This document shows, piece after piece, positions 16,484 through 25,637 of a DNA stretch of 64,000 nucleotides. The notes below the pieces were generated by a model that was not told where the DNA came from, ran no database searches, and was given only the letters and a program-made list of their open reading frames with translations. Source of the DNA: Aliiruegeria lutimaris. Lineage in GTDB: Bacteria; Pseudomonadota; Alphaproteobacteria; Rhodobacterales; Rhodobacteraceae. Location of the stretch: positions 1 through 64,000 of the forward strand of contig NZ_FNEK01000025.1 in NCBI RefSeq assembly GCF_900099935.1, written 5' to 3'. Both the position numbers and the translations under genes were made by a program. Every line of letters starts with the position of its first letter. The first letter of the stretch is position 1.

Positions 16484-18739
16484 ATGAACGTCATGACTCA
16501 AAGCACAATTTCCGATCCCTGGGAGGGATTCTCCGACGGCGTCTGGCGCAGCAAGGTGGATGTGCGCGGCTTCATTCAGGAGAACTACACGCCGTATGAA
16601 GGCAATGACAGCTTCCTGGTGGGCCCGACCGAGCGCACGACCGCGCTTTGGGCAGAGCTTGGCGAGCTTCTGAAACAGGAACGCGCTGCGGGCGTTCTGG
16701 ACGTCTCTGCCGACAAGCCGTCGACCATCACCGCGCATGATGCCGGCTATATCAACAAGGATCTGGAGATCATCGTCGGCCTGCAGACCGACGCGCCGCT
16801 CAAACGCGCCATCATGCCGAACGGTGGCCTGCGCATGGTCGAGAACGGTCTGGAGGCCTATGGTTTCAAGTCGGACGAGACCGTCCACGAGATCTGGACC
16901 AAGTACCGCAAGAGCCACAACCAGGGCGTTTTCGACGTCTATTCTCCCGACATCACCGCCTGCCGGAAATCGGGTGTGATAACCGGCCTGCCGGATGCCT
17001 ATGGCCGCGGCCGGATTATTGGTGACTATCGCCGGGTCGCGCTCTACGGCATCGACTTCCTCAAGGAAGACAAGCTGCGCGAGCATCGTGAGCTGGACGA
17101 CGCGGTGTTTGACGAGGAAACGATCCGCGCCCGCGAGGAACTGGCCGAGCAGTATCGCGCACTCGAAGAACTGCGCGAGATGGGCCTGAAATACGGGATC
17201 GACATGTCGAAACCGGCCGAGACCGCCCGCGAAGCGATCCAGTTCACCTATCTCGGCTATCTTGCCGCGGTGAAGGAACAGAACGGCGCGGCCATGTCCA
17301 TCGGCCGGATCTCGACCTTCCTCGACGTCTATATCGAGCGCGATTTTGCCCGTGGTACGCTGACCGAGGAAGCCGCGCAGGAGATGATCGACGACATGGT
17401 CATCAAGCTGCGCATCGTCCGTTTCCTGCGCACGCCGGATTACGACGAGCTGTTTTCGGGCGACCCGACCTGGGTGACCGAGGCCATCGGAGGCATGGGC
17501 AAGGACGGCCGCACGCTGGTCTCCAAGACTTCCATGCGGGTGCTGCACACGCTCTACAACCTCGGTCCCGCGCCGGAGCCGAACCTGACGGTTCTGTGGT
17601 CCTCCAAGCTGCCGCGCGGCTTCAAGGATTTCTGCGCCAAGGTTTCCAAGGACACCTCGGCCATCCAGTACGAGAACGACGACCTGATGCGCCCGAAATG
17701 GGGCGACGATTACGGTATCGCCTGCTGTGTTTCGGCCATGGCCATCGGCAAGCAGATGCAATTCTTCGGTGCCCGCGCTAACCTCGCCAAGGCGCTTCTC
17801 TACGCGATCAACGGTGGTGTGGACGAGAAGTCCGGCCAACTGGTCGCAGCGGGTCTGGAGCCGATCACCGGCGATGTGCTCGAATATGACGAGGTTGTCG
17901 CCAAGTTCGAGATCGCCATGGACTGGCTGGCCAAGACCTATGTCAAGGCGCTGAACGTCATCCACTATATGCATGACAAATACGCCTACGAGCGTATCGA
18001 GATGGCGCTGCACGATCGCGACATCCTTCGCACCATGGCCTGCGGCATTGCCGGGCTGTCGATCGCCGCGGACTCCCTCTCGGCCATCAAGCACGCCAAG
18101 GTGCACGTGATCCGCAACGAGGACGGCCTGGCTGTCGATTACAGGATCGAGGGCGAGTACCCGGCTTTCGGCAATAACGACAACACGGTCGACAATATCG
18201 CCGTCTGGCTCACCGAGGTCTTCATGAAGAAGGTCGAAAGCCAGCCGCATTTCTACCGCAAGTCGATGCCGACCCAGTCGGTGCTGACCATCACCTCCAA
18301 CGTGGTCTACGGCAAGAAGACCGGCGCGACGCCGGATGGCCGCGAGGCCGGCGAGCCCTTCGCCCCGGGCGCCAACCCGATGAACGGGCGCGACAAGAAC
18401 GGCTTCGTTGCCGCCGGGGCTTCGGTCGCCAAGCTGCCCTACGAGTTCGCAAAGGACGGCATCTCCTGGACCGCTTCGGCCACACCGGACTCGATGGGGC
18501 ACACGGAGAAGGAGCAGATGCGCAACCTGTCGAACTGCCTCGACGCCTTCTTCGACGCGGACGGCTTCCACGTGAACGTCAACATGCTCAGCCGCGAAAC
18601 GCTGATGCACGCGATGGATCACCCGGAAGAGTATCCGCAGCTGACCGTGCGTGTCTCGGGCTATGCGGTGAACTTCGTCAAGCTCTCGCGCGAGCAACAG
18701 CTCGATGTGATCGGTCGGACCTTCCACAACCAGATGTAA
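16484..18739 (+). CDS. pflB: Formate C-acetyltransferase (pyruvate formate-lyase)
   Basis: The 751-residue protein (family usually about 760) converts pyruvate and CoA to acetyl-CoA and formate under anoxia. It has the paired catalytic cysteines [10 protein letters not shown] (about residues 416-418) and the C-terminal glycyl radical loop RVSGYAVNF (Gly near 726) ending GRTFHNQM. The N-terminus [20 protein letters not shown] is typical. Start ATG at 16484 follows a GGATACGAGA site; seven open codons upstream are unlikely. It heads the module with its activase pflA 55 bases downstream; a small GC hairpin lies in that gap. Confidence 0.95.
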   Translation: MNVMTQSTISDPWEGFSDGVWRSKVDVRGFIQENYTPYEGNDSFLVGPTERTTALWAELGELLKQERAAGVLDVSADKPSTITAHDAGYINKDLEIIVGLQTDAPLKRAIMPNGGLRMVENGLEAYGFKSDETVHEIWTKYRKSHNQGVFDVYSPDITACRKSGVITGLPDAYGRGRIIGDYRRVALYGIDFLKEDKLREHRELDDAVFDEETIRAREELAEQYRALEELREMGLKYGIDMSKPAETAREAIQFTYLGYLAAVKEQNGAAMSIGRISTFLDVYIERDFARGTLTEEAAQEMIDDMVIKLRIVRFLRTPDYDELFSGDPTWVTEAIGGMGKDGRTLVSKTSMRVLHTLYNLGPAPEPNLTVLWSSKLPRGFKDFCAKVSKDTSAIQYENDDLMRPKWGDDYGIACCVSAMAIGKQMQFFGARANLAKALLYAINGGVDEKSGQLVAAGLEPITGDVLEYDEVVAKFEIAMDWLAKTYVKALNVIHYMHDKYAYERIEMALHDRDILRTMACGIAGLSIAADSLSAIKHAKVHVIRNEDGLAVDYRIEGEYPAFGNNDNTVDNIAVWLTEVFMKKVESQPHFYRKSMPTQSVLTITSNVVYGKKTGATPDGREAGEPFAPGANPMNGRDKNGFVAAGASVAKLPYEFAKDGISWTASATPDSMGHTEKEQMRNLSNCLDAFFDADGFHVNVNMLSRETLMHAMDHPEEYPQLTVRVSGYAVNFVKLSREQQLDVIGRTFHNQM

Positions 18740-18794
18740 GTCAACCGGGCGGGGCGCTCTCCGGCGCCCCATCCAAACCGCCGGAGAAGACATC

Positions 18795-19574
18795 ATGACC
18801 GCATTGGTCCCCGAGACGGCATTCGACGCCACGCATCAAGCGGATTGCCACGGCTTTCTGCATTCGGTGGAATCGGGTGCGGCGGTCGACGGACCGGGGA
18901 TGCGTTTCGTCTTCTTCATGGCCGGGTGCCAGTTCCGCTGCCTCTATTGCCATAACCCCGATACCTGGAAGCTCCACAACGGCATCCGTGTGGAACTTAA
19001 GGACATGCTGGCGAAGGTGCGGAAATACTCTTCCTTCCTGAAATTCGCCGGCGGCGTCACCTTCTCGGGCGGCGAGCCCCTCATGCAGGCGGAATTCGTC
19101 GGCCGCACGGCGGCGGCGATCAAGAAACGCTGGGGTCTGCATATCGCGCTCGATACGCAGGGCTTCCTGCATGGCAAGGTCGAGGACTCGTGGTTCGACC
19201 CGATCGATCTGGTGATGCTGGACATCAAGCATATCGACCCGGAACGCTACCTGAAGCTCACCGCCCAGCCGCTCCAACCGACGCTTGATTTTGCCGAGCG
19301 CCTCGTGCGGCTCGGCAAGCAGATGCGCATCCGCTACGTGCTGGTGCCCGGCTGGACCGACGCGCCCGACGACGTGACGAAAATGGCGGATCTCGTGGCC
19401 AGTTACGGCGATGCGGTCGAGCTGGTCGAGGTCCTTCCTTTCCACCAGCTCGGCACGTCCAAATGGGACCGGCTGGGGCTGGAATACAAGCTTCGCGACA
19501 CCCGCACTCCGTCCAACGATGAAACCGAGGCCGCGCGGGAGATTTTTCGCGCCCGTGGCTTGGAAGCGACCTGA
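18795..19574 (+). CDS. pflA: Pyruvate formate-lyase activating enzyme
   Basis: A 259-residue radical SAM activase. The 4Fe-4S motif is CQFRCLYC (Cys45, Cys49, Cys52), followed by the SAM-binding VTFSGGEPLMQ. The later segments DLVMLDIKHID and YVLVPGWTD match PflA. It installs the glycyl radical on PflB. A good GGAGAAGACATC site precedes the ATG at 18795. It is the second gene of the pflB-pflA-focA module. Confidence 0.95.
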   Translation: MTALVPETAFDATHQADCHGFLHSVESGAAVDGPGMRFVFFMAGCQFRCLYCHNPDTWKLHNGIRVELKDMLAKVRKYSSFLKFAGGVTFSGGEPLMQAEFVGRTAAAIKKRWGLHIALDTQGFLHGKVEDSWFDPIDLVMLDIKHIDPERYLKLTAQPLQPTLDFAERLVRLGKQMRIRYVLVPGWTDAPDDVTKMADLVASYGDAVELVEVLPFHQLGTSKWDRLGLEYKLRDTRTPSNDETEAAREIFRARGLEAT

Positions 19575-19622
19575 CACGCGGCAAAGAAGCGACAGCGCCC
19601 GACCGCATCAAAGAGAACACGC

Positions 19623-20489
19623 ATGGACATGCAGCACCAACCCTTCGATCCCATATTGCCGCCGGAGATGGCCAAGAAGGCCGAGGATCTCGGCGTGGCA
19701 AAGGCAACGAAACGCCCACGCAACGCTTTCGCACTGGCGATCTCGGCAGGCTTTTTCATCGGCATCGCCTTCATTTTCTATACCGTGGTGACGACCGGAA
19801 ATCCGAACATGGGCTGGGGCGCGAGCAAGATGCTCGGCGGCCTCGCCTTCTCGCTTGGCCTGATGCTGGTTGTGGTCAATGGCGGTGAGCTTTTCACCTC
19901 GTCCGTGCTGACCGTGGTGGCCAAGGCCAGCGGCAAGATCACCTGGGGGCAGCTCGGAAAGAACTGGGTGCTGGTCTATGTCGGGAACTTCATCGGCTGC
20001 CTTGCGCTTGTCGCCATCATGCAGGTGGCGCAGCACTACGAGTTTGCCGGCGGACAGCTTGGCCTGAACTACATGAAGATCGCGCAGCACAAGCTGCACC
20101 ATGATTTCAGCCAGGCCATCGCGCTCGGCATCATGTGCAACGTGATGGTGTGCCTCGGTGTCTGGATGACCTTCTCGGCGCGCACGGTGACCGACAAGCT
20201 GCTGGCGGTGACGATGCCGGTGGCAATGTTCGTTGCTGCCGGTTTTGAGCACTGCGTTGCCAACATGTTCCAGATCCCGATGGCGATCCTGACCAAGAAC
20301 GCGGTTGGCCCGGAATTCTGGGAAGCGACCGGTGCCACTGCAGCCCAGTTCGCCGACCTGACCTGGGGCCATTTCTTCCTCGACAACCTCTTGCCGGTGA
20401 CGATCGGAAACATCATCGGCGGTGGGCTGTTCGTCGGGCTGCTTTACTGGTTCATCTATTTGCGGCCAGGAGAGGAACAGCGCCACTGA
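19623..20489 (+). CDS. focA: Formate/nitrite transporter family channel
   Basis: A 288-residue FNT-family membrane protein with six expected helices. Recognisable parts are LGGLAFSLGLMLVVVNGGELF, LTVVAKASGKITWGQLGKNW and GLYWFIYLRPGEEQRH at the end. FNT channels conduct formate or nitrite; directly after pflB-pflA it is most likely the formate exporter/importer. Start at MDMQHQPFDPI. An efficient hairpin terminator follows about 90 bases after the stop. Confidence 0.9.
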   Translation: MDMQHQPFDPILPPEMAKKAEDLGVAKATKRPRNAFALAISAGFFIGIAFIFYTVVTTGNPNMGWGASKMLGGLAFSLGLMLVVVNGGELFTSSVLTVVAKASGKITWGQLGKNWVLVYVGNFIGCLALVAIMQVAQHYEFAGGQLGLNYMKIAQHKLHHDFSQAIALGIMCNVMVCLGVWMTFSARTVTDKLLAVTMPVAMFVAAGFEHCVANMFQIPMAILTKNAVGPEFWEATGATAAQFADLTWGHFFLDNLLPVTIGNIIGGGLFVGLLYWFIYLRPGEEQRH

Positions 20490-20579
20490 GGAGCGCAAGG
20501 ACGCCAGCGCGGCCATTTGGAAAAGTGCGGGTGGCGGAGTCCATCTAAACGATCACAATCGGCTCTCAGCTGAGACATG

Positions 20580-20607
20580 AAACGGGCGGCCCGGAGGCCG
20601 CCCGTTT
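20580..20607. terminator. Bidirectional rho-independent terminator after focA
   Basis: A perfect 12-bp stem, AAACGGGCGGCC / GGCCGCCCGTTT, with loop CGGA. The A and T runs at its ends serve both strands. It lies between the convergent focA gene and the membrane-protein gene at 20630. Confidence 0.9.
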
Positions 20608-20629
20608 CGTTTGCGCACTTGGGAGAAGA

Positions 20630-21850
20630 CTATTCGGCGGGAACCGCGACGTTCTTCTTGTCGCTGGATGAGTAGCCGAAATGTTGTTTGTTGAGCCTCA
20701 GGACCAGCGCGATCATGGCGACCTGGAAAGCCACGGCGAGTACGGAGATCAGCCAGAAGGCAAGCGAGTACTTGTCCACGACACCGGCCGCGACGAGGCC
20801 TTTGTTCAGCCAGAATTGCAGCATGACCGACAGGGCGACACCGGGGCAGACGAGGGCATAGGAGCCAGGCGAGGTCTTGGGGCCGAAGACGAACTCCTTG
20901 AAATATCCCTGGCGGCGCAGGACGAGCAGGCCGAGCATCAGGAAGATCACCTGCACCGTAAGCAGCCGCGACAGCAACATCAGCGAGTCGGCGGTGCTGC
21001 CATGGGCTTCGAAAGTCACGTGCAGGCCGTGGCTTTGGCGCAGGAAGGTGATGCCGAGGATGGTCATGATCGGAACGATCACCATCAGCGTCGGCCCGGA
21101 TTCCTTGGCGGTTCCGTGATGCAACATGGAATTGAAGGCCGTGATCATGGCGACAACCATGTAGAGCGCTGCGGCGACCGAGAAGAAGGTCGAAAGTACC
21201 AGCGCGATGCCGACGGTCACGGTGCTTTGGCTCATCGCGGCGGGCGCGGCGAAGCCGACACCGACCATGGAAAGCGCAAAGGCCGGCGTGAGTTGGGCGA
21301 AGGAATTATGCGCGGTCACGTCGAACACGCCGCCCTTGGTCAGCACGCGGCCGAGGAAATCGCCGATGATGTTCAGCGCCAGAATGCCGACGAGGCCGAA
21401 GGCGATCATGGCGAGCGGGAAGAGATACTCGACGATGGACCATAGGCCCGGCACGAAGGCCAGACCGGCTACGAACAGGCCGTTGATCGTCATGGCCATC
21501 GCCAGCGGCATGGCGGTGATGGTCGTTTCGGCATTGGAGTTGCGCAGCTTCTGGTAGGCGTCGGTCTTCTTGAAGGCCGAGAAGGCGTTCAGGTTCCAGA
21601 TCAGGTATTTCAGGTTCAGGAAGACGAAGAAGGCGATACCGGCCCAGGCGATCAGGATCGCAGCCTGTTGCAGCGGGCCGCCGGTCGTCAGCGCTGCCCA
21701 GATATGCTCGAAAGTCGGCACGGGGATGCCCTTATGCGGCACCCACATGAACAGGTACATGAAAAAGGTCACCGACAGGCCGCCTGCACCAAGCGAGCCA
21801 AGGAAATAGAGCGGTGAATAATTGTCTGAAGGACGGGTGGGGGTGCTCAT
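20630..21850 (-). CDS. Ten-or-so-helix membrane protein under an SqrR-type operator
   Basis: A 406-residue protein with about ten hydrophobic helices (for example LSVTFFMYLFMWVPHKG, AILIAWAGIAFFVFLNLKYL, ALYMVVAMITAFNSML, and FWLISVLAVAFQVAMIALVL). The N-terminus is MSTPTRPSDNYSPLYFLG. I do not recognise the exact family; it looks like a putative anion or sulfur-compound permease of the multi-pass, SLAC1-like sort, but that is weak. ATG at 21850 follows AGGAGCGCC. The operator at 21873-21888 is of the kind bound by persulfide-responsive ArsR-type repressors, so it is probably induced by sulfide. Confidence 0.6.
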   Translation of the reverse strand: MSTPTRPSDNYSPLYFLGSLGAGGLSVTFFMYLFMWVPHKGIPVPTFEHIWAALTTGGPLQQAAILIAWAGIAFFVFLNLKYLIWNLNAFSAFKKTDAYQKLRNSNAETTITAMPLAMAMTINGLFVAGLAFVPGLWSIVEYLFPLAMIAFGLVGILALNIIGDFLGRVLTKGGVFDVTAHNSFAQLTPAFALSMVGVGFAAPAAMSQSTVTVGIALVLSTFFSVAAALYMVVAMITAFNSMLHHGTAKESGPTLMVIVPIMTILGITFLRQSHGLHVTFEAHGSTADSLMLLSRLLTVQVIFLMLGLLVLRRQGYFKEFVFGPKTSPGSYALVCPGVALSVMLQFWLNKGLVAAGVVDKYSLAFWLISVLAVAFQVAMIALVLRLNKQHFGYSSSDKKNVAVPAE

Positions 21851-21872
21851 GGGGCGCTCCTTTCGTATTCAC

Positions 21873-21888
21873 ATTCGTAAATATGAAT
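21873..21888 (-). promoter_or_regulatory. SqrR/BigR-type operator (ATTC-N8-GAAT)
   Basis: The sequence attcgtaaatatgaat is a perfect ATTC-N8-GAAT palindrome, with a second ATTC just outside (21867-21870). This consensus is known for the SqrR/BigR persulfide- or sulfide-responsive repressors of Rhodobacter and related bacteria. It lies 23 to 38 bases before the ATG of the membrane-protein gene, so it could overlap its promoter. Binding by such a repressor is inference; the regulator is not in the window. Confidence 0.55.
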
Positions 21889-22085
21889 ACATGGGATGTG
21901 CCGTCTTGCAAGAGAATTTGAACTGCACGGTTCAGTTTTGTTTCTGGGGTCACCTCATCATGGGAATCCGTAATAGATATTGTGGATAACTCGGTGGAAA
22001 TCCCCACATTCTGGGCCAAGACTTGACTCTGGTGCAGGCTTTGCAAAGATCCGTCACCATTTGACGACTCGAGCAGGACAGGCTT

Positions 22086-25000
22086 TTGCGATTCTCACGG
22101 CTGCGACTCAACGGCTTCAAGAGCTTCGTGGACCCGACCGATCTGGTGATCGCGGACGGGCTGACGGGAGTTGTGGGTCCGAATGGCTGCGGCAAGTCCA
22201 ACCTGCTGGAAGCGCTGCGCTGGGTAATGGGCGAGAACCGCCCGACCGCGATGCGCGGCGGCGGGATGGAGGACGTGATCTTTGCCGGTGCCTCCAGCCG
22301 GCCAGCGCGCAACTTTGCCGAAGTCGTCCTGAGCATCGACAATTCGGAGCGGCTCGCGCCCTCGGGGTTCAACGATTCCGACGTGCTCGAAGTGGTGCGC
22401 CGGATCACCCGCGATGCAGGCTCCGCCTACAAGGCGAACACGCGGGACGTGCGGGCCCGCGACATCCAGATGCTGTTCGCCGATGCTTCGACCGGTAGCC
22501 AGTCGCCGGCGCTGGTCCGGCAGGGGCAGATCGCTGAACTGATCAACGCCAAGCCGAAAAATCGTCGCCGGATCCTCGAAGAAGCGGCCGGAATCTCGGG
22601 GCTCTACCAGCGGCGCCACGAGGCGGAGCTCAAGCTGAACGGGGCGGAACAGAACCTCGCCCGTGTCGATGACGTTGTCGAGCAACTGGCCGGTCAGTTG
22701 GCGCAACTGGCCCGGCAGGCCAAGCAGGCGGAGCGCTATCGCACCATTGGCACCGACCTGCGCAAGGCCGAGGGCATGTTGCTCTATCGCCGCTGGCGCG
22801 AGGCGGCCGATGCGTTGGAAGCTGCACGGGCGGAGTTGCGCGAGCGTATGACGGCAGCGGCCAAGGCGGAGCGTCTGGCGGTGGAGGCGGCCCGCAAGCG
22901 CGAGGTGTCGGATGCGGCCCTGCCGCCGCTACGCGAAGAAGAGGCGATCGCGGCGGCGGTTCTGCAACGGCTCCAGGTCGAGCTGGGCGCCATCGGTGAG
23001 GAGGAGGCGCGCGCGCAGGAGAGCATCGCCACGCTGGAACGGCAAATCCTGCAGATGTCCAAGGATATCGAGCGCGAGGCCGGTCTGAACCGGGATGCCG
23101 GCGAGACGATTTCGCGGCTGGTTGAGGAGCGAGAGGAGCTTGCCGTCGCCAATGATGGGCACGAGGAGAAGCTCGAGGCGGCGGTAGAGGCGGCGCGGAT
23201 TGCGGCCTCGAACCTGCAGGGCAAGGAGCGCGCGCTGGCCGAGCTGACGGAAGATGTCGCCCGGCTCGCGGCGCGACACCAATCCGCTGAACGGATGGAG
23301 GCAGACGCGACGCGCGCCGTTGCCCGCCATGAACAGGAAGCGCAGAAAGCCTCGGGAACGGCCGAACATGCGCGCTCGGTGCTGGAGGCTTCCGAGGAAG
23401 CGTTGGAAATGGCGGAAGCCGGGCTTTCGGAGGCGACGGAGGCCGCCGAGGCTGCCGAGTATGCGCTGGCCGAGGCCGATGCGGCGCGCGCCGAATGTGC
23501 CGCGTGCGAGGCCGAGGCGCGAGCGGAGCGCTCCGGCGCCGAGGGCGAGGCGCAGGCATTGCGCGCCGAGGTGGCCGCGCTGGCACGGCTCGTGGAACGC
23601 GATGCCAGCGAAGGCGACCAGGTGATGGATCACCTGCGGGTCGATGCTGGCTTTGAGAAGGCACTCGGCGCAGCGCTAACCGATGACCTGCGCGCGCCGG
23701 AGATCGGCGAGGACGACGGGTCGGGCTGGGTGGCTCTGCCGCCCTATGATGCCTCCCAGTCGCTGCCGGAAGGTGTGCCGTCGCTGGCCGACCGGATGGA
23801 CGTTCCGGAGGTTCTGCGCCGCCGGATGTCGCAGGTCGGCGTGGTTCCAGCCGAGCAGGGCGCGCGTCTGCAACCATTGCTGAAACCAGGGCAGAGGCTG
23901 GTGAGCCTCGAAGGCGATCTCTGGCGGTGGGACGGCCTGCGCGCCGCGGCGGAGGATGCGCCCTCGGCGGCGGCGCTGCGCCTGCAGCAGCTAAACCGGC
24001 TTGTCGAGCTCAAGCGTGACTTGGAAGAGGTCGCGGCCCGTTCCGAGGGCGCCGCACAGGCCCACGAGATGCTGCACCGTCAATTGCAGGACCTGACTGA
24101 AGCCGATCGCCGCGCGCGGCAGGCGCGCAAGGACGCCGACACGGCGGTGGCTGCAGCCAGCCGGGCGCTTTCCAAGGCCGAGAACGAACGCTCCATGGCC
24201 GGGGCGCGGCTTGAGGCGGCGGAAATGGCCGTCGCGCGCCACCAGGAAGAAGCGGCGGCGGCGCGAGAGCGGCTGGAAGAGGCTGTCGAGGCGCGGGCGG
24301 AACTGCCGGACCTTACCGAGGAACGGCTTCGCATCGAGCAGGCCAAGACCGAGGTCGAAGGCTCGCGGCGAGACATGATGGCCGCGCGTGCCGCGCAGGA
24401 CGAACTGCGCCGCGTGGGCGAGGCGCGTGATCGCCGGATCAAGGAGATCCAGCGCGATATCGACGGCTGGCAGAAGCGGCTCGACAATGCCGAGGCGCGC
24501 ACGGCCGACCTGGAAGAGCGCAAGGAAGACGCGATGGAGCAGATCGAGCTGGCGCGCGCCGCGCCGGAGGAGATCGCCGCGCGTCGCGAGAAGCTCGCCG
24601 AAGGGCTGGAAGTAGCCGAGGCGCGGCGTCGCTCGGCTGCGGATGCGCTGGCCACGGCGGAGACCGTGTTTCGGGAGGCGGAGCGCGCCGAGCGCGATGC
24701 CGAGAAATTCGCCAGCCATGCGCGCGAGGCGCGGGCGGCCTCCGAGGCGCGGGCCGAGGCGGCGCGGGAGACGCTTGAGGGCGCTGTCACCTGGATCCGC
24801 GAGGAGCTGGAGACCACGCCCGAGGCGCTGCTGGAGTCGCTCGACGCCGACCCGGAAGAGATGCCTGCGACCGAAGCGATCGAGGCCGATATCGCCCGGC
24901 TGCGCCGCTCGCGCGACGCGCTTGGCGCGGTGAACCTGCGGGCGGAAGAGGATGCCAAGGAGGTTTCGGCCGAACACGGGGCGTTGGTCGACGAGAAGCG

Positions 25001-25541
25001 GGACCTTGAGGAGGCGATCCGCACCCTGCGCAACGGCATTGCCAGCCTGAACCGCGAAGGGCGTGAGCGGCTGCTGACCGCGTTCGAGGAAGTGAACGGC
25101 AATTTCCGGCTGCTCTTTACCCACCTGTTCGGCGGTGGCGAGGCGAAACTGGAACTGGTTGAGAGCGACGATCCGCTGGAGGCGGGGCTGGAGATCATGT
25201 GCATGCCGCCGGGCAAGAAGCTCTCTACGCTGTCGCTGCTCTCGGGCGGCGAGCAGACGCTGACCGCGATGGCCCTGATCTTTGCTGTCTTCCTCGCCAA
25301 CCCGGCGCCGATCTGCGTGCTGGACGAGGTGGACGCGCCTTTGGACGACGCGAACGTGACCCGTTTTTGCGACCTGCTCGACGAGATGGTACAGCGGGCC
25401 GACACCCGGTTCCTGATCATCACTCACCACGCGGTGACGATGAGCCGGATGGACCGGCTGTTTGGCGTGACGATGCAGGAGCAGGGCGTGAGCCAACTCG
25501 TATCGGTCGATCTCAAGAAGGCGGAGGCGCTGGTCGCCTGA
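22086..25541 (+). CDS. smc: Chromosome segregation protein SMC
   Basis: The 1151-residue SMC ATPase condenses and segregates chromosomes with ScpA/ScpB, which are not in the window. Walker A GPNGCGKSN sits at 31-39, the long Ala/Glu/Arg-rich coiled coil is interrupted by a hinge-like globular part at about 515-620 (VDAGFEKALGAALTDDLRAP), then the signature LSGGEQ (near 1051) and Walker B CVLDEVDAPLDD. Length is normal for alphaproteobacterial SMC. The start is TTG at 22086, with AGGACAGG upstream; no better ATG gives the conserved MRFSRLRLNGFKSF. Confidence 0.95.
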   Translation: MRFSRLRLNGFKSFVDPTDLVIADGLTGVVGPNGCGKSNLLEALRWVMGENRPTAMRGGGMEDVIFAGASSRPARNFAEVVLSIDNSERLAPSGFNDSDVLEVVRRITRDAGSAYKANTRDVRARDIQMLFADASTGSQSPALVRQGQIAELINAKPKNRRRILEEAAGISGLYQRRHEAELKLNGAEQNLARVDDVVEQLAGQLAQLARQAKQAERYRTIGTDLRKAEGMLLYRRWREAADALEAARAELRERMTAAAKAERLAVEAARKREVSDAALPPLREEEAIAAAVLQRLQVELGAIGEEEARAQESIATLERQILQMSKDIEREAGLNRDAGETISRLVEEREELAVANDGHEEKLEAAVEAARIAASNLQGKERALAELTEDVARLAARHQSAERMEADATRAVARHEQEAQKASGTAEHARSVLEASEEALEMAEAGLSEATEAAEAAEYALAEADAARAECAACEAEARAERSGAEGEAQALRAEVAALARLVERDASEGDQVMDHLRVDAGFEKALGAALTDDLRAPEIGEDDGSGWVALPPYDASQSLPEGVPSLADRMDVPEVLRRRMSQVGVVPAEQGARLQPLLKPGQRLVSLEGDLWRWDGLRAAAEDAPSAAALRLQQLNRLVELKRDLEEVAARSEGAAQAHEMLHRQLQDLTEADRRARQARKDADTAVAAASRALSKAENERSMAGARLEAAEMAVARHQEEAAAARERLEEAVEARAELPDLTEERLRIEQAKTEVEGSRRDMMAARAAQDELRRVGEARDRRIKEIQRDIDGWQKRLDNAEARTADLEERKEDAMEQIELARAAPEEIAARREKLAEGLEVAEARRRSAADALATAETVFREAERAERDAEKFASHAREARAASEARAEAARETLEGAVTWIREELETTPEALLESLDADPEEMPATEAIEADIARLRRSRDALGAVNLRAEEDAKEVSAEHGALVDEKRDLEEAIRTLRNGIASLNREGRERLLTAFEEVNGNFRLLFTHLFGGGEAKLELVESDDPLEAGLEIMCMPPGKKLSTLSLLSGGEQTLTAMALIFAVFLANPAPICVLDEVDAPLDDANVTRFCDLLDEMVQRADTRFLIITHHAVTMSRMDRLFGVTMQEQGVSQLVSVDLKKAEALVA

Positions 25542-25596
25542 TCCTCGCTTGGAGCAATGCCGGGCAAGGGGGCACTCCGCTCGTTGGGGGCGGCCC

Positions 25597-25631
25597 GCCT
25601 TCGGTGTGCCGGGGCGCGCCGTACCGAAGGC
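25597..25631. terminator. Stem-loop between convergent smc and mltB-like genes
   Basis: Arms gccttcggt and accgaaggc form a 9-bp stem around a GC-rich loop of 17 bases. It lacks a T run on either strand, so it may be a weak terminator or a palindromic repeat. Its place, just after smc and just after the end of the leftward transglycosylase gene, fits a transcription barrier. Confidence 0.4.
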
Positions 25632-25637
25632 CCGGGC

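Noticed and set aside
16433-18832. A 799-codon open frame antisense to pflB
   Set aside because: It mirrors a conserved enzyme with catalytic motifs on the other strand; high third-position GC keeps antisense frames open.
23991-25496. Long antisense frames across smc
   Set aside because: They lack domains and arise from the biased codon use of the coiled coil.
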